The notes under the pieces are model-generated. The model was given only the letters and a program-made list of their open reading frames with translations. It had not been told where the DNA came from and searched no databases. DNA of 64,000 nucleotides from Planctomycetota bacterium (GTDB lineage: Bacteria > Planctomycetota > SZUA-567 > H5-PLA8): positions 248,001 through 312,000 of the forward strand of contig JABTUM010000004.1 in assembly GCA_015075375.1 (NCBI GenBank). Reading direction: 5' to 3'. The translations under genes were made by a program, and so were the position numbers. Shown here one piece after another: positions 52,701 through 60,941 of the stretch (its first letter is position 1; each line of letters starts with the position of its first letter).

Positions 52701-53356
52701 GGCTGAAGCACCAGGTAATCGCCCACCGCCTCTGGCGCTTCGACGGGCTGCAAGAGCGCCACGACGGGCGCGATCAGCACCAGCGCTTCGGGCGGCGGCT
52801 CGGCCGCATCGCGCAGCAGCCGCAGGCGTTCCTGAGCCAGCCGGCGGCCGGCCAGCGTCAAGCCTTCGGGACGGTCCGATTCCGTGGGCAGAACGTCCCA
52901 GGCCGGAAAAAGCAGCGTCTCCAGGCGCACGCCGCGCTTCAATTCGTCGGGCAGGCTCGCCGTGGCCGGCCGCGTCTGGTCGGCCCAAACGTCCTCGTTG
53001 GATGCGGCGAGCTTCTCGGACGGCTGAAGGGCTCGCTTGCTTTCGCTCGCGGCGTCGGCTTCTTCGGCCGCGCGGAAAGCGCGCAGATCGGCTTGCAGGT
53101 CCAGTGCCTCGTCCGGGCCTTCCACCACCGCCAGCACAATGCCCGGGCGCTGCGTCGCGCCCCGCGCCAGCGCCACCGCGCCCACCGCCAGCGATTGCGC
53201 CGCGCCCAGCAGACCGCGCACGGCCGCGTGCCGCGACAATGCCACCCCGCCGGACGAAGCCCCCGCGGGCCTCCCAGCGTCGGAAACGTGAGATCGGCAA
53301 TGAGCCGCCAAGGCGGGCAGCTCGGCCACCCGCCTGAACGGAGACGTACGACTCAT
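49751..53356 (-). CDS. mfd: Transcription-repair coupling factor
   Basis: This ATP-driven translocase (1201 residues) removes stalled RNA polymerase from DNA lesions and recruits UvrA. The N-terminal UvrB-like region is followed by the polymerase-interaction domain (DFVVHASHGIARYLGL). The helicase domains carry CGDVGFGKTEVAV (Walker A, near residue 660), DEEQRFG (near 762) and LTATPIPRTLHMAL. The C-terminal autoinhibitory domain ends near LEVNVIL to FGLTLK. The ATG at 53356 is chosen; a TTG two codons upstream is possible. The N-terminus is Ala/Gly-rich and low in conservation. It is divergent from ilvD and complete in length. Confidence 0.97.
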   Translation of the reverse strand: MSRTSPFRRVAELPALAAHCRSHVSDAGRPAGASSGGVALSRHAAVRGLLGAAQSLAVGAVALARGATQRPGIVLAVVEGPDEALDLQADLRAFRAAEEADAASESKRALQPSEKLAASNEDVWADQTRPATASLPDELKRGVRLETLLFPAWDVLPTESDRPEGLTLAGRRLAQERLRLLRDAAEPPPEALVLIAPVVALLQPVEAPEAVGDYLVLQPGETQDPILLGRKLVDMGFERTAQVEVRGEFALRGGILDIFPYTSDLPYRIDFFGDTIESISPFDPISQRSQAAVERIRLADSSPQRLRKLFSPGASGGPFTLLDHLPAHAAVAWLGPERLGRRAELYSASLVSGRSLGLDLGELRARAEARFSSLDLHPPAGAEESDAPLDGGEPGAPAEIRCTSMQRLQGEPSVHADAWKKLAASRLAVYVFCETGGDRQRLETLLKEAGVLPAPSVRLVLGRLSGGFDLRAASLAALSDREILGRSKHAAAPSARKKAAAGTRPLSSIFELTLGDFVVHASHGIARYLGLARLEKSGRTEDYLTLQFADTVKLYVPAPHIGLVSKYIGGESEPELSKLGGKSWARKKARAEAAIKDIAEDLLSVQAARRGLPGIVYPPDTEWQHTFEDAFPYEPTADQASAIEAVKRDMMATCPMDRLLCGDVGFGKTEVAVRAAFKAVSAGKQVAVLVPTTLLCEQHGRTFAERFAGYPVSVATLSRFKSKRQQKELLQRLASGRLDVVIGTHRLLQKDVSFKDLGLAIVDEEQRFGVEHKEFFKQLRKSVDVLTLTATPIPRTLHMALLGLRDISNLTTPPRNRLSVTTKVARVSDDLVRRAVLRELSRGGQVFVVHPRVYDIDEFAARLAKLLPEARFAVGHGQMDGDDLEDTMRRFLHHEIDVLVSTTIVESGLDIASANTMLIHEADRFGLAELHQLRGRVGRSDLQAYCYLLLPESSPVTPEGLRRLRALEEFDELGAGFQIALKDLELRGAGNVLGAEQSGQIAEVGYDLYCKLLDGTVRRLKGEPPPPQELEVNVILRGASFLPETYVQDEKAVLEFYRRLDGCHTNAEIDALKAEVIERFGPLAEAAERLFEEAKLRRLAQAAHVPYVGFDREEQRLILKLHDWDLKLADRALRGLPEVKGVRVIDGQTFSFGLTLKAKTNEAALRELARNLLEPLAAFRARHGATESRTSGRPAASAPVR

Positions 53357-53496
53357 GCCCAACAGTCTAGCCGCCTACGATTCGCAAAGTCAAAGCCCGC
53401 GCCGTTCGTAGCGTCGGCGTCACGCCGGCTAATGTGCCAGCCTTCGAGACGCCAATCGGCAGCACTACAAGGCTCTGTCAAAGCCCCCGCCGCCGT

Positions 53497-53525
53497 TTGA
53501 ATTCGGCTCCCCCTCCCCCTAGATT
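53497..53525 (+). promoter_or_regulatory. Candidate promoter of ilvD
   Basis: TTGAAT (53497-53502), a 17-base spacer and TAGATT (53520-53525) lie 35 bases before the ilvD ATG. The leader is too short for an attenuator peptide, so control by leader transcription is unlikely. Confidence 0.45.
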
Positions 53526-53560
53526 GGTGAACTCGCATGCACTTAAGGGGGAGTCCGTTC

Positions 53561-55258
53561 ATGGCCAAGCCGTCCACCGCCGCGGGGAAGCTCAATAAGT
53601 ACTCCGCGAACGTCACGCAGAAAAAATCCCAAGGCGCCAGCCAGGCGATGCTCTACGGCACCGGCCTCACCGACGCCGACCTCGCCAAGCCCTTCGTCGG
53701 CATCGCCTCGAACTGGTACGAAGGCAACACCTGCAACATGCACCTCAACGACCTCTCCGCGCAGGTCAAGCAGGGCGTCGTCGCCGCGGGGCTCGTCGGG
53801 ATGCGCTTCAACACCATCGGCGTCAGCGACGGGATCAGCATGGGCACCGACGGGATGAGCTTCTCGCTGCCCAGCCGCGACCTGATCGCCGACAGCATCG
53901 AGACGGTCATCGGCGGGCACTGGTACGACGCGCTCGTCGCGATCCCCGGCTGCGACAAGAACATGCCCGGCTGCCTCATCGCCATGGCCCGGTTGAACCG
54001 CCCGGCGCTGATGGTTTACGGCGGGACGATCCGCGCCGGCTGCTGGAGCGACAAGAAGCTCGATATCGTCAGCGCCTTCCAGAGCTACGGGGAGTTCCTG
54101 GCCGGGAAGATCGACGAAGCCGCGCGCCAGGCGATCGTGAAGCACTCCTGCCCCGGAGCCGGCGCCTGCGGCGGGATGTACACCGCCAACACCATGGCCA
54201 GCGCCATCGAGGCCATGGGCATGAGCCTCCCCTACAGTTCCTCCGCGCCCGCCGTCAGCGCCGAGAAGCAAGCCGAATGCAACCACGCCGGCGAGGCCGT
54301 CCTGCGCCTCCTCGAACGCGACCTCAAGCCCCGCGACATCATGACCCGCCGCGCGTTCGAAAACGCCTGCGCCGTCGTCATGGCCCTCGGCGGCAGCACC
54401 AACGCCGTCCTGCATCTCCTCGCCATGGCCCAGGCCGCCGGCGTCGAATGGACCCTCGACGACTTCCAAAAGAGCGCCGACCGCGTGCCCTTCGTCGCCG
54501 ACCTGAAGCCCAGCGGGAAGTACGTGATGGAAGACCTGCATGCCGTCGGCGGCACGCCCGCCGTGATGAAGCTGCTCCTCGAGAAGGGGCTGCTCCACGG
54601 CGACTGCATGACCGTCACCGGGAAGACCGTCGCCGAAAACCTCGCCGCGCTGCCGGGCCTCAAGGCCGGGCAGCAGGTGATCGTGCCGTGGGAACAGCCC
54701 ATCAAGCCGTCCGGGCACATCACGATCCTGTACGGCAACCTCGCGCCCGACGGCGCCGTCGCCAAGATCACCGGCAAGGAAGGCGTGCGCTTCAGCGGCC
54801 CCGCGCGCTGCTACGACAGCGAGGAGTTGATGCTCGCGGCCCTGGAACGCAGCGAGATCAAGAAGGGCGACGTGGTCATCATCCGCTACGAAGGCCCCAA
54901 GGGCGGGCCGGGCATGCCCGAGATGCTCACGCCCACCAGCGCGATCGTGGGCGCCGGTCTGGGCAACGACGTCGCGCTCCTCACCGACGGGCGGTTCAGC
55001 GGCGGAAGCCACGGGTTCATCATCGGGCACATCTGCCCCGAAGCCCAGGAAGGCGGCCCCATCGCCCTCGTACGCGACGGCGATACCGTCACCATCGACG
55101 CCAAGACGCGCGCCATCGAAGTGAACGTAAGCTCCGCCGAGTTGGACAAGCGCCGCGCGGCCTGGAAGGCGCCGGCCTTGAAAGCCTCCGGGGGCGTCCT
55201 TTACAAATACATTCGCGCCGTGCGCCCGGCCAGCCAGGGCTGCGTGACGGACGCATGA
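53561..55258 (+). CDS. ilvD: Dihydroxy-acid dehydratase
   Basis: This enzyme makes 2-keto acids in valine, leucine and isoleucine synthesis. The 565-residue protein has the three Cys ligands of a 2Fe-2S cluster: C58 in NTCNMH, C131 in GCDKNMPGC and C203 in GACGGMYTAN. The family C-terminal block TDGRFSGGSHGF is present. AAGGGGGAG (53544-53552) sits eight bases before the ATG at 53561, so the earlier ATG at 53537 is rejected. Its stop overlaps the ATG of the next gene (ATGA), implying translational coupling. No other ilv genes are in the window. Confidence 0.97.
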   Translation: MAKPSTAAGKLNKYSANVTQKKSQGASQAMLYGTGLTDADLAKPFVGIASNWYEGNTCNMHLNDLSAQVKQGVVAAGLVGMRFNTIGVSDGISMGTDGMSFSLPSRDLIADSIETVIGGHWYDALVAIPGCDKNMPGCLIAMARLNRPALMVYGGTIRAGCWSDKKLDIVSAFQSYGEFLAGKIDEAARQAIVKHSCPGAGACGGMYTANTMASAIEAMGMSLPYSSSAPAVSAEKQAECNHAGEAVLRLLERDLKPRDIMTRRAFENACAVVMALGGSTNAVLHLLAMAQAAGVEWTLDDFQKSADRVPFVADLKPSGKYVMEDLHAVGGTPAVMKLLLEKGLLHGDCMTVTGKTVAENLAALPGLKAGQQVIVPWEQPIKPSGHITILYGNLAPDGAVAKITGKEGVRFSGPARCYDSEELMLAALERSEIKKGDVVIIRYEGPKGGPGMPEMLTPTSAIVGAGLGNDVALLTDGRFSGGSHGFIIGHICPEAQEGGPIALVRDGDTVTIDAKTRAIEVNVSSAELDKRRAAWKAPALKASGGVLYKYIRAVRPASQGCVTDA

Positions 55259-56208
55259 GCGAACGGAACCGCCGCATGAACGGGAACGGATGGCGCCGGC
55301 GGATCGGGCGCGGCGCGGCCGCCGTCGCGCTGCTGCTGTGCGCCGCCTGCGGGCACGGCAAAACCCGCGTCCACCAGCCCGTCGAACGGATCGAGCCCGC
55401 CCTGAAAGTGCTCGAGGTGCCTTACGTCGTCAAACCCAAGGAAGCGCCCGAAGGCGATCCCCTTTGGTACCGCGAACTCCTCGTCGAACTGGAGACGGTC
55501 CCCAAAGAGAAGCCGGCGTTGCAGATGGCCATCGAAGTCCGGCGCGGAGCGGCCTACCGCAGCGCCCACCAGTTGCTCGAAGAAGTCCGCGACCAGGTCC
55601 AGTTGGCCCTCGACGAACGCGCCGGCGCCGTCCTGCTCTCCCTGGAGTTCGGCGAACTTGAAGCCGTCCGCAACGGGCCCCTGCTCCTCAAGGCCGAACT
55701 GGGTCTGCGCGAACTCTACATCCGCCGCGACGAAATCGCCGTCGAACGCATGTACCTCGAGCCCGCCCTCACCCGCCTGGCTCTGCAAGGCGGGCTGCGC
55801 CATTCGCAGCGCAAAACCTACAACCCCGTCGTATCCTTCCGCCGCCAGAACCTCAGCGTGCTCGAAGCCATCGATGCGATCCTGAAAGAGCACGGCTTCC
55901 AGCGCAAACTCTCCGGCGTCGGCGCCCGCGTCACCACCGACGCACGCAAGTTCCCCACGCGAGAACTCTTCATCCAGACCTCCGTGCAAAGCATCCTCGA
56001 TGCCGTCGAGAAAATGCGCCACGACCTCCCCACCCTGATCGTGTACCAAGGCAAGCGGCCCGGAGAAGCGGTGGAAGAAGTCTCGGTCGACGAATCCAAA
56101 ACCAAAGCAGATTCAGAGCCCGAAGCGAAGACCGAAACGAAGACCGGCGCGGAACCGGCTAAAGAGAGCGAAGCGAAGACGCCCGCCGAGCCCCAAGCAG
56201 AGAAATAG
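55255..56208 (+). CDS. Putative lipoprotein coupled to ilvD, unknown function
   Basis: The 317-residue product starts inside the ilvD stop (ATGA overlap); an internal ATG at 55276 is an alternative. A basic start and hydrophobic stretch (GAAAVALLLCAAC) resemble a lipoprotein signal with Cys just after it, although the -3 residue is not ideal. A middle region contains HQLLEEVRDQVQLALD. A later region (about 205-265) resembles a small alpha/beta unit, LSVLEAIDAILKEHGF, similar in style to secretin N-domains. The last 40 residues are a Lys/Glu/Ala-rich disordered tail. There is no obvious link to amino-acid synthesis, so the coupling may be incidental. Confidence 0.75.
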   Translation: MSERNRRMNGNGWRRRIGRGAAAVALLLCAACGHGKTRVHQPVERIEPALKVLEVPYVVKPKEAPEGDPLWYRELLVELETVPKEKPALQMAIEVRRGAAYRSAHQLLEEVRDQVQLALDERAGAVLLSLEFGELEAVRNGPLLLKAELGLRELYIRRDEIAVERMYLEPALTRLALQGGLRHSQRKTYNPVVSFRRQNLSVLEAIDAILKEHGFQRKLSGVGARVTTDARKFPTRELFIQTSVQSILDAVEKMRHDLPTLIVYQGKRPGEAVEEVSVDESKTKADSEPEAKTETKTGAEPAKESEAKTPAEPQAEK

Positions 56209-56307
56209 GTCCCGCGCCCAGCAGGAAACGCGCGGCACGGGTTGATCTTCGTACCTTGCCGTTTGTTGGGTTCTTGCCGTTTGAATTCGGACCTGAAAGG
56301 GAGCCCC

Positions 56308-57078
56308 ATGCCCCAGAACATCATCGCCTGCCGCACCGGTTGCTACGGCATACACAAAGAACACGCTTTCGAACACATGGCCCAAATCGGCCTGCTCAAC
56401 GCCGAGGTCGGCTACCTGCCCGAGCCCGAATGGCCCGCGTTCGAGGCCAAGCTCAAGCGCCACGGCATATCCGTCACCAGCACCTCCGGCGGCGTGGACC
56501 TCTCCAAGCCCGAAGCCGTGGGCACCCTGACCGGCCTGGCGCGGATGGCCCAGCGCTTTGGCGCGAAAGTGATCTTCCTCAGCGTCAAGACCGGCGGCGC
56601 GCCCAAAGAGCAGGCCTACGCGAAGCTGCGCGAACTGGGAGGCATCGCCGCCGCGCACGGCGCGACTATCGCCCTCGAGACGCATCCCGACCTCGTCACC
56701 AACGGCGACTTGGGCGCCGAGACCGCCCGCGGCACGAACCACCCCCACGTGAAGCTCAATTACGACAGCGCCAACCTCTACTACTACAACGAAGGCGTCG
56801 ATGGGATCGTGGAGCTGAAGAAGTTCATCCCCTACCTCGGCGCGGTGCACCTGAAGGAGACCAACGGGAAGCTCAAGACCTGGTACTTCCCGGGGCTCCA
56901 CGAGGGCGAAGGGATCGTCGACTTCCCCGAAATCTTCCGCCTCTGCCACGCCGCCGGCTTCTACGGCCCCTTCACGATGGAGATCGAGGGCATCGAAGGC
57001 GAGAACCTGACCCTCGAACAGACCTGCGCCCGCATGGCGAACTCGGTGGCCTACCTGAAGTCCATCGGACAGATGTAA
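56308..57078 (+). CDS. Sugar phosphate isomerase/epimerase-like TIM-barrel protein (second)
   Basis: The 256-residue enzyme belongs to the same xylose-isomerase-like superfamily as 29713-30525 but is only distantly similar. Metal ligand candidates are Glu in IALETHPDL, Asp in LNYDSANLYYY, His in GAVHLKET and Glu in FTMEIEGIEGE. The ATG at 56308 is supported by AAAGGGAG (56296-56303) four bases upstream; an earlier frame start lacks it. It follows the putative lipoprotein gene by 99 bases and may share its transcript. Likely a ketose, inosose or hydroxy-acid isomerase; no partner gene helps to choose. Confidence 0.87.
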   Translation: MPQNIIACRTGCYGIHKEHAFEHMAQIGLLNAEVGYLPEPEWPAFEAKLKRHGISVTSTSGGVDLSKPEAVGTLTGLARMAQRFGAKVIFLSVKTGGAPKEQAYAKLRELGGIAAAHGATIALETHPDLVTNGDLGAETARGTNHPHVKLNYDSANLYYYNEGVDGIVELKKFIPYLGAVHLKETNGKLKTWYFPGLHEGEGIVDFPEIFRLCHAAGFYGPFTMEIEGIEGENLTLEQTCARMANSVAYLKSIGQM

Positions 57079-57280
57079 GGCCTCCCTCAGGCGGCTTCAT
57101 CAAGGACGCGCGTGCCCGCGTCGGCAGGCCGCGCCAGCGCGTAGCCATGCCAGGAGCGGCCTGCACTGCAACCGGGTCGCCGGCCAGCCGAGAACCGGCC
57201 GCCGCGGGCCTACGAGCCCACGGACGGCCTTAGCCAGCGTGGCCCGGACCTCGACCCACCGAATACCGAAGGGCAATAAA

Positions 57281-57313
57281 AAAGCGGGCGGCCCCTGAGG
57301 AGCCGCCCGCTTT
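57281..57313 (-). terminator. Intrinsic terminator of the porin gene
   Basis: A perfect 12-base stem AAAGCGGGCGGC/GCCGCCCGCTTT with a nine-base loop lies 22 bases beyond the porin stop. On the minus strand it runs into a T-rich stretch (TTTTTTATT). It may also stop transcripts from the isomerase gene on the other strand. Confidence 0.85.
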
Positions 57314-57335
57314 ACTTCGTAGCCGTCTGGCTAGC

Positions 57336-58868
57336 TTAGAAGTTGTAGAGCCACTGCATCATGATCGTATCGTTCGTGGCCTTGCCGCCGCGGGACGAGT
57401 CGAACACGTCCGGATTGCTGCGGATCGGATCGATGCCCGGGTTGCGGCTCAGGTGGTCGAACGCGTTGTGGCTGGCGCCGTCGTGCCGGTATTCAAAGCG
57501 GATGTTCATGTTGTCCGCGATGTTCCAGTTCACGGTGGCCGTCAAGCTGTACAGCTCGACGCGCTGCCCGAAGCCGGTGTCGTCCGTCAGACCGGTGCGG
57601 GTGCCGCCCTTATCGTTGAAGTACTCGCCACGGCCGGCGAAGTACCACTTGTCGGCGAACTTCCACTTCATGTAACCGGCCGCACCCCACCACACGGCGT
57701 CGTTGTACGTGCCGCTGCCCGTGCGGAAGCGATGCTGGGACTCGTCCTTCTCGACGCCGTAGTTATACTCGACGGCGAATTCCCAGTTCTCCCACGGATT
57801 GAACCAGACGTTGGTATTGACCAAGTAGCGCATCGCGCTTTCGTCGTACCCGTTCTGGCCGCCTTCGTTGCCCATGCTGCCGTTCACCGCCCAGGAGATC
57901 CATTCCAAAGGCTTCCAGAGGCTGCGCAGGTGGAAGTACTTATCGTCGTTGTTGTCGATGGTGTTGTCCCAGCCGTTCGTGACCATCGCCGCAACCTGCC
58001 AGTTCTCGAAGACATCGTAATGCATCTTCAGGCCAGTGTGCGTGAACGGAATCGCGAGACCGAAGTTAAAGCTGCGGGTCGAGTTCCAGTTCGACTTGGA
58101 CTCGATAACTTCAAAGCCATGGTCAGTGACGAAACGGCCGCCGGTGAAGTGGAGGCCGCTGCCGATCGGGGCAATGTAGTTGATGTAACCCTGCTGGACG
58201 TTGTCGAAGGTAAAGACTTCTTCTCCGCTCAGACCGTTCAGCGTCGTCGTGTCTTCGCCGAAGTTCAGGTCAATGCGGAAGCCCGCTTCGCCAACTTCCT
58301 TCGCCGTGCCGTCGAAGAACAGCTCGATCTGATTCGCGGTGAAGTCGTTCGACTCGCTGCGATCGAAGCTGCGGAACCGGTTAGTGTCGGTCACGCGGAA
58401 CGGCGCGGACGTGTTGGCCACGAAGCCTGCGGGCGTTCCGCCAAAAACGTTCCCAACAGGATCAAGGTTGTTCACCAGCGTCCCGTCTGGATCGATCTTT
58501 TCCGGGCGGTTGAAGCTGAACTGGTAGCTGACATCCACGTGACCGCCGATTTGAATCTTGCGGCCGTGCTCCTTCGGGTCGTGGAAGAAGCGGTCCGACG
58601 TCGCCTTCTCCAGCGACGCGTCAATGCGCTGGTTCAGCGCCGGGCGGATCTCCGCCGTCGTCTGCGCCGTCTTCAGATCACCCTTCAACGAGTGAATCTC
58701 CTGCGCCTGCGCCTTCATCTGCTTTTCCATCATCTTCATGCGCTCAAGCAGCTCGCGCACCGTGGCGGCATCGGCGCCGTCTTCGGCAGCGGCGGCAGGC
58801 ATCACCAACCACGCCAAAGCGAGGCAAACCAAGCCTCCGATAAACTTCCCGTTCCGGGCCACGCTCAT
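57336..58868 (-). CDS. Outer-membrane beta-barrel porin (BBP2-like)
   Basis: The 510-residue protein has a signal peptide (GLVCLALAWLVMPAAAA). A coiled-coil segment (about 31-75, RELLERMKMMEKQMKAQ) follows, probably for trimer or peptidoglycan contact, and then a long beta-barrel with alternating aromatic strands. It ends in the classical terminal Phe (MMQWLYNF). Such BBP2-type barrels allow diffusion of small solutes through the outer membrane. The ATG at 58868 sits eight bases after GGAGGG. Strong promoter and terminator candidates on both sides suggest a highly expressed single gene. The presence of a true barrel with terminal Phe argues for a Gram-negative type outer membrane. Confidence 0.9.
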   Translation of the reverse strand: MSVARNGKFIGGLVCLALAWLVMPAAAAEDGADAATVRELLERMKMMEKQMKAQAQEIHSLKGDLKTAQTTAEIRPALNQRIDASLEKATSDRFFHDPKEHGRKIQIGGHVDVSYQFSFNRPEKIDPDGTLVNNLDPVGNVFGGTPAGFVANTSAPFRVTDTNRFRSFDRSESNDFTANQIELFFDGTAKEVGEAGFRIDLNFGEDTTTLNGLSGEEVFTFDNVQQGYINYIAPIGSGLHFTGGRFVTDHGFEVIESKSNWNSTRSFNFGLAIPFTHTGLKMHYDVFENWQVAAMVTNGWDNTIDNNDDKYFHLRSLWKPLEWISWAVNGSMGNEGGQNGYDESAMRYLVNTNVWFNPWENWEFAVEYNYGVEKDESQHRFRTGSGTYNDAVWWGAAGYMKWKFADKWYFAGRGEYFNDKGGTRTGLTDDTGFGQRVELYSLTATVNWNIADNMNIRFEYRHDGASHNAFDHLSRNPGIDPIRSNPDVFDSSRGGKATNDTIMMQWLYNF

Positions 58869-59307
58869 CTCCTTTTCCCCTCCCTGTACCGAGGTATGAA
58901 TCACGGTTCCCGATGAACGCTCATACGTCCGACCCGCGGCAGCGAACCGTATGGCGTTAACTGATCCTGCTGGAAGTAAGAACGGGTGCATTCCCCATGC
59001 CAACCCGAACCCACCGTCCACAGTGAGCTTCACAAACTCAATGTCGTTCTTGAAAGCGCTAGGGATTCTAGGCACCTGTGCGACTTCATCAAGGATTAAT
59101 ATCCAGAATTTTGAAGGTGCAGACGATACTTTTTTACGCCTCCAACTGTCTATTATTAAACAGGTTGCGCGAAGTAGGTCGATCCGGTTCCGAACAGTTA
59201 GGTAAATCTATAGCCCCCCATGATTTACCAACCACACACATTTTCTTAGGGCTTTGGACGGCCTCAGGCTCCTGCTTCAAACCCCTTACTCCTGGCCGCG
59301 CATCCAG
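58869..59307 (-). promoter_or_regulatory. Long AT-rich leader and promoter of the porin gene
   Basis: This 439-base gap is the most AT-rich of the right half. On the minus strand TTGATG (59087-59092), 16 bases and TAGAAT (59065-59070) form the best promoter in the window, giving a leader of about 190 bases. Such a leader could hold regulatory RNA targets, but I did not find a specific structure. No gene is seen. Confidence 0.5.
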
Positions 59308-59601
59308 TTAATGCCGGATCGAGAATGCCGCCCACTCCCCGCTCGCCGGCTCCCAGGATCGCTCCACGCCGCGGATATAGCCCGGCATCTGGCGCTGCAG
59401 GTCGAAAAGAAATTCGTCCAGTTTGCGCGGCGAGCCTTCGGCCACCAGTTCCACGCGCCCGTCCGGCAGGTTCGTCACCCAGCCGGTCAGGCCGAGTTTC
59501 TCCGCGAGCGCCGCGACGGTCATACGCATCCCCACGCCCTGCACGCGGCCGGAGAGGATCGCGCGCAGGCGGCGCAGCTCGGGATTCGCTTCGGCGTTCA
59601 T
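59308..59601 (-). CDS. acyP: Acylphosphatase
   Basis: This small cytoplasmic enzyme (97 residues) hydrolyses acyl phosphates. The signature SGRVQGVGMR contains the catalytic Arg (R26) and GWVTNLPDGRVEL contains the catalytic Asn (N44). Length and motif spacing match the family; Phe of the usual GVGFR is Met here. It lies upstream of the porin gene on the same strand with a long gap between, so they are probably independent. Confidence 0.95.
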   Translation of the reverse strand: MNAEANPELRRLRAILSGRVQGVGMRMTVAALAEKLGLTGWVTNLPDGRVELVAEGSPRKLDEFLFDLQRQMPGYIRGVERSWEPASGEWAAFSIRH

Positions 59602-59744
59602 GCGGCGCTCGCCCGCCTGGTTTAGAGCCGGCGCCTGCGGCCACGGCGCCGGCGCGGTAATCGCGCATTTGCGGTTGTCAGCCGCCCGCTACATTTCTAT
59701 CGTGCCTCATAGCGTATTCCCTCGAACGAAAACTGGAGCTTCCC

Positions 59745-60941
59745 ATGAGCGAGACCCCGCACCTGAACCTCGACCGCGCGCCGGCGCGCACCTTAATGGG
59801 CCCCGGGCCGAGCAACATGCACCCGCGCGTCTATGCGGCGCTCAGCCAGCCCGTCGTCGGGCACATGGATCCGCTCTACTTCAAAGTTATGGACGAAGCG
59901 CAAGCACGGCTGCGCACGCTCTTCGGTACGCGCAACGATTTAACGCTCGCGCTGCCCACGACCGGCATGGGCGCGATGGAAGCCAGTTTGGTCAACCTGA
60001 TCGAGCCGGGCGACGAGGTGCTGGTCGGAAAGCACGGCGTTTTCAGCGGGCGGATGACCGGAATCGCCGAGCGCTGCGGCGGAAAAGTGCGCGAATTGGA
60101 TATCGCTTGGGGCCGGGCGGTGGAACCGGCGCAGGTCGAGGCGGAGCTTAAAAGCCATCCGATCAAGCTCGTCTGTCTGGTGCATGCCGAGACCAGCACG
60201 GGAGTTATACAAAACCGGCTGCCGGAGATCGCCAAAATCTGCCATGCGCACGGCGCGCTGCTGCTGGTCGATACCGTTGCAAGTCTAGGCGGCGTACCGT
60301 TTCACACGGACGAATGGGATCTGGATGCGGTCTACACGGGCAGCCAGAAATGCCTCTCGGTGCCGCCGGGGATCGCGCCGCTGACGTTCGGGAAGCGCGC
60401 GGAAGAGAAGCTCAAGAACCGCAAAACGCCGGTCCAGAGCTGGTTCTTCGATCTGACGCTTGTACGTAAGTACTGGAACGAAGAGCGGATATATCATCAT
60501 ACCGGGCCGGTGAACATGACGTACGCGCTGCTGGAAGGCCTGCGCTTGGTGGACGAAGAAGGGCTCGAAGCGCGCTGGGCGCGGCATGCGCATGCCGCCA
60601 AGGCGCTCCATGCCGGCCTGGAAGCGATGGGCTTGGCGCTTTTCGTAAAGGATCCGGCGCTGCGCTGTCCGACCGTCACAACCGTGGAAATCCCGGCTGG
60701 TGCGGATGATGTGAAAACGCGCAAAGCGCTGCTCGAACAGCACGGCCTGGAGATCGGCGGCGGCTTGGGTGCTCTAAAAGGTAAAGGCTGGCGCGTGGGA
60801 CTGATGGGCGAAGGCGCCGTCGGGAACCACGTGCTTCTGTTCCTGGGCGCGCTGGGCGGGATCTTGAACGCGCAAGGCGTTAAGATCAAGGCTGGAGCGG
60901 GCTTAGAAGCGGCGGGCGCGGTCTTGAACGCCCCGCGCTAA
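59745..60941 (+). CDS. Alanine-glyoxylate/serine-pyruvate-type aminotransferase
   Basis: The 398-residue PLP enzyme belongs to class V, alanine-glyoxylate aminotransferase branch. The N-terminal GPGPSNMHPRV, the Asp/His region LLVDTVASLGG and the PLP lysine in TGSQKCLSVPPG are all present. The C-terminal LKGKGWRVGLMGEGA is typical. GGAG lies about six bases before the ATG. It probably moves amino groups among Ala, Ser, glyoxylate and pyruvate, for example in photorespiration-like or glyoxylate detoxification steps. Its stop overlaps the stop of the esterase gene on the other strand. Confidence 0.94.
   Translation: MSETPHLNLDRAPARTLMGPGPSNMHPRVYAALSQPVVGHMDPLYFKVMDEAQARLRTLFGTRNDLTLALPTTGMGAMEASLVNLIEPGDEVLVGKHGVFSGRMTGIAERCGGKVRELDIAWGRAVEPAQVEAELKSHPIKLVCLVHAETSTGVIQNRLPEIAKICHAHGALLLVDTVASLGGVPFHTDEWDLDAVYTGSQKCLSVPPGIAPLTFGKRAEEKLKNRKTPVQSWFFDLTLVRKYWNEERIYHHTGPVNMTYALLEGLRLVDEEGLEARWARHAHAAKALHAGLEAMGLALFVKDPALRCPTVTTVEIPAGADDVKTRKALLEQHGLEIGGGLGALKGKGWRVGLMGEGAVGNHVLLFLGALGGILNAQGVKIKAGAGLEAAGAVLNAPR

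Noticed and set aside
53353..53362. TTG start two codons upstream of the mfd ATG
   Set aside because: It adds only two residues and has no better ribosome site, so the ATG at 53356 is preferred.
54277..55254. Extension of the lipoprotein gene into ilvD
   Set aside because: This part is an Arg/His-rich frame shift reading of ilvD; the ATGA overlap and signal sequence define the start at 55255.
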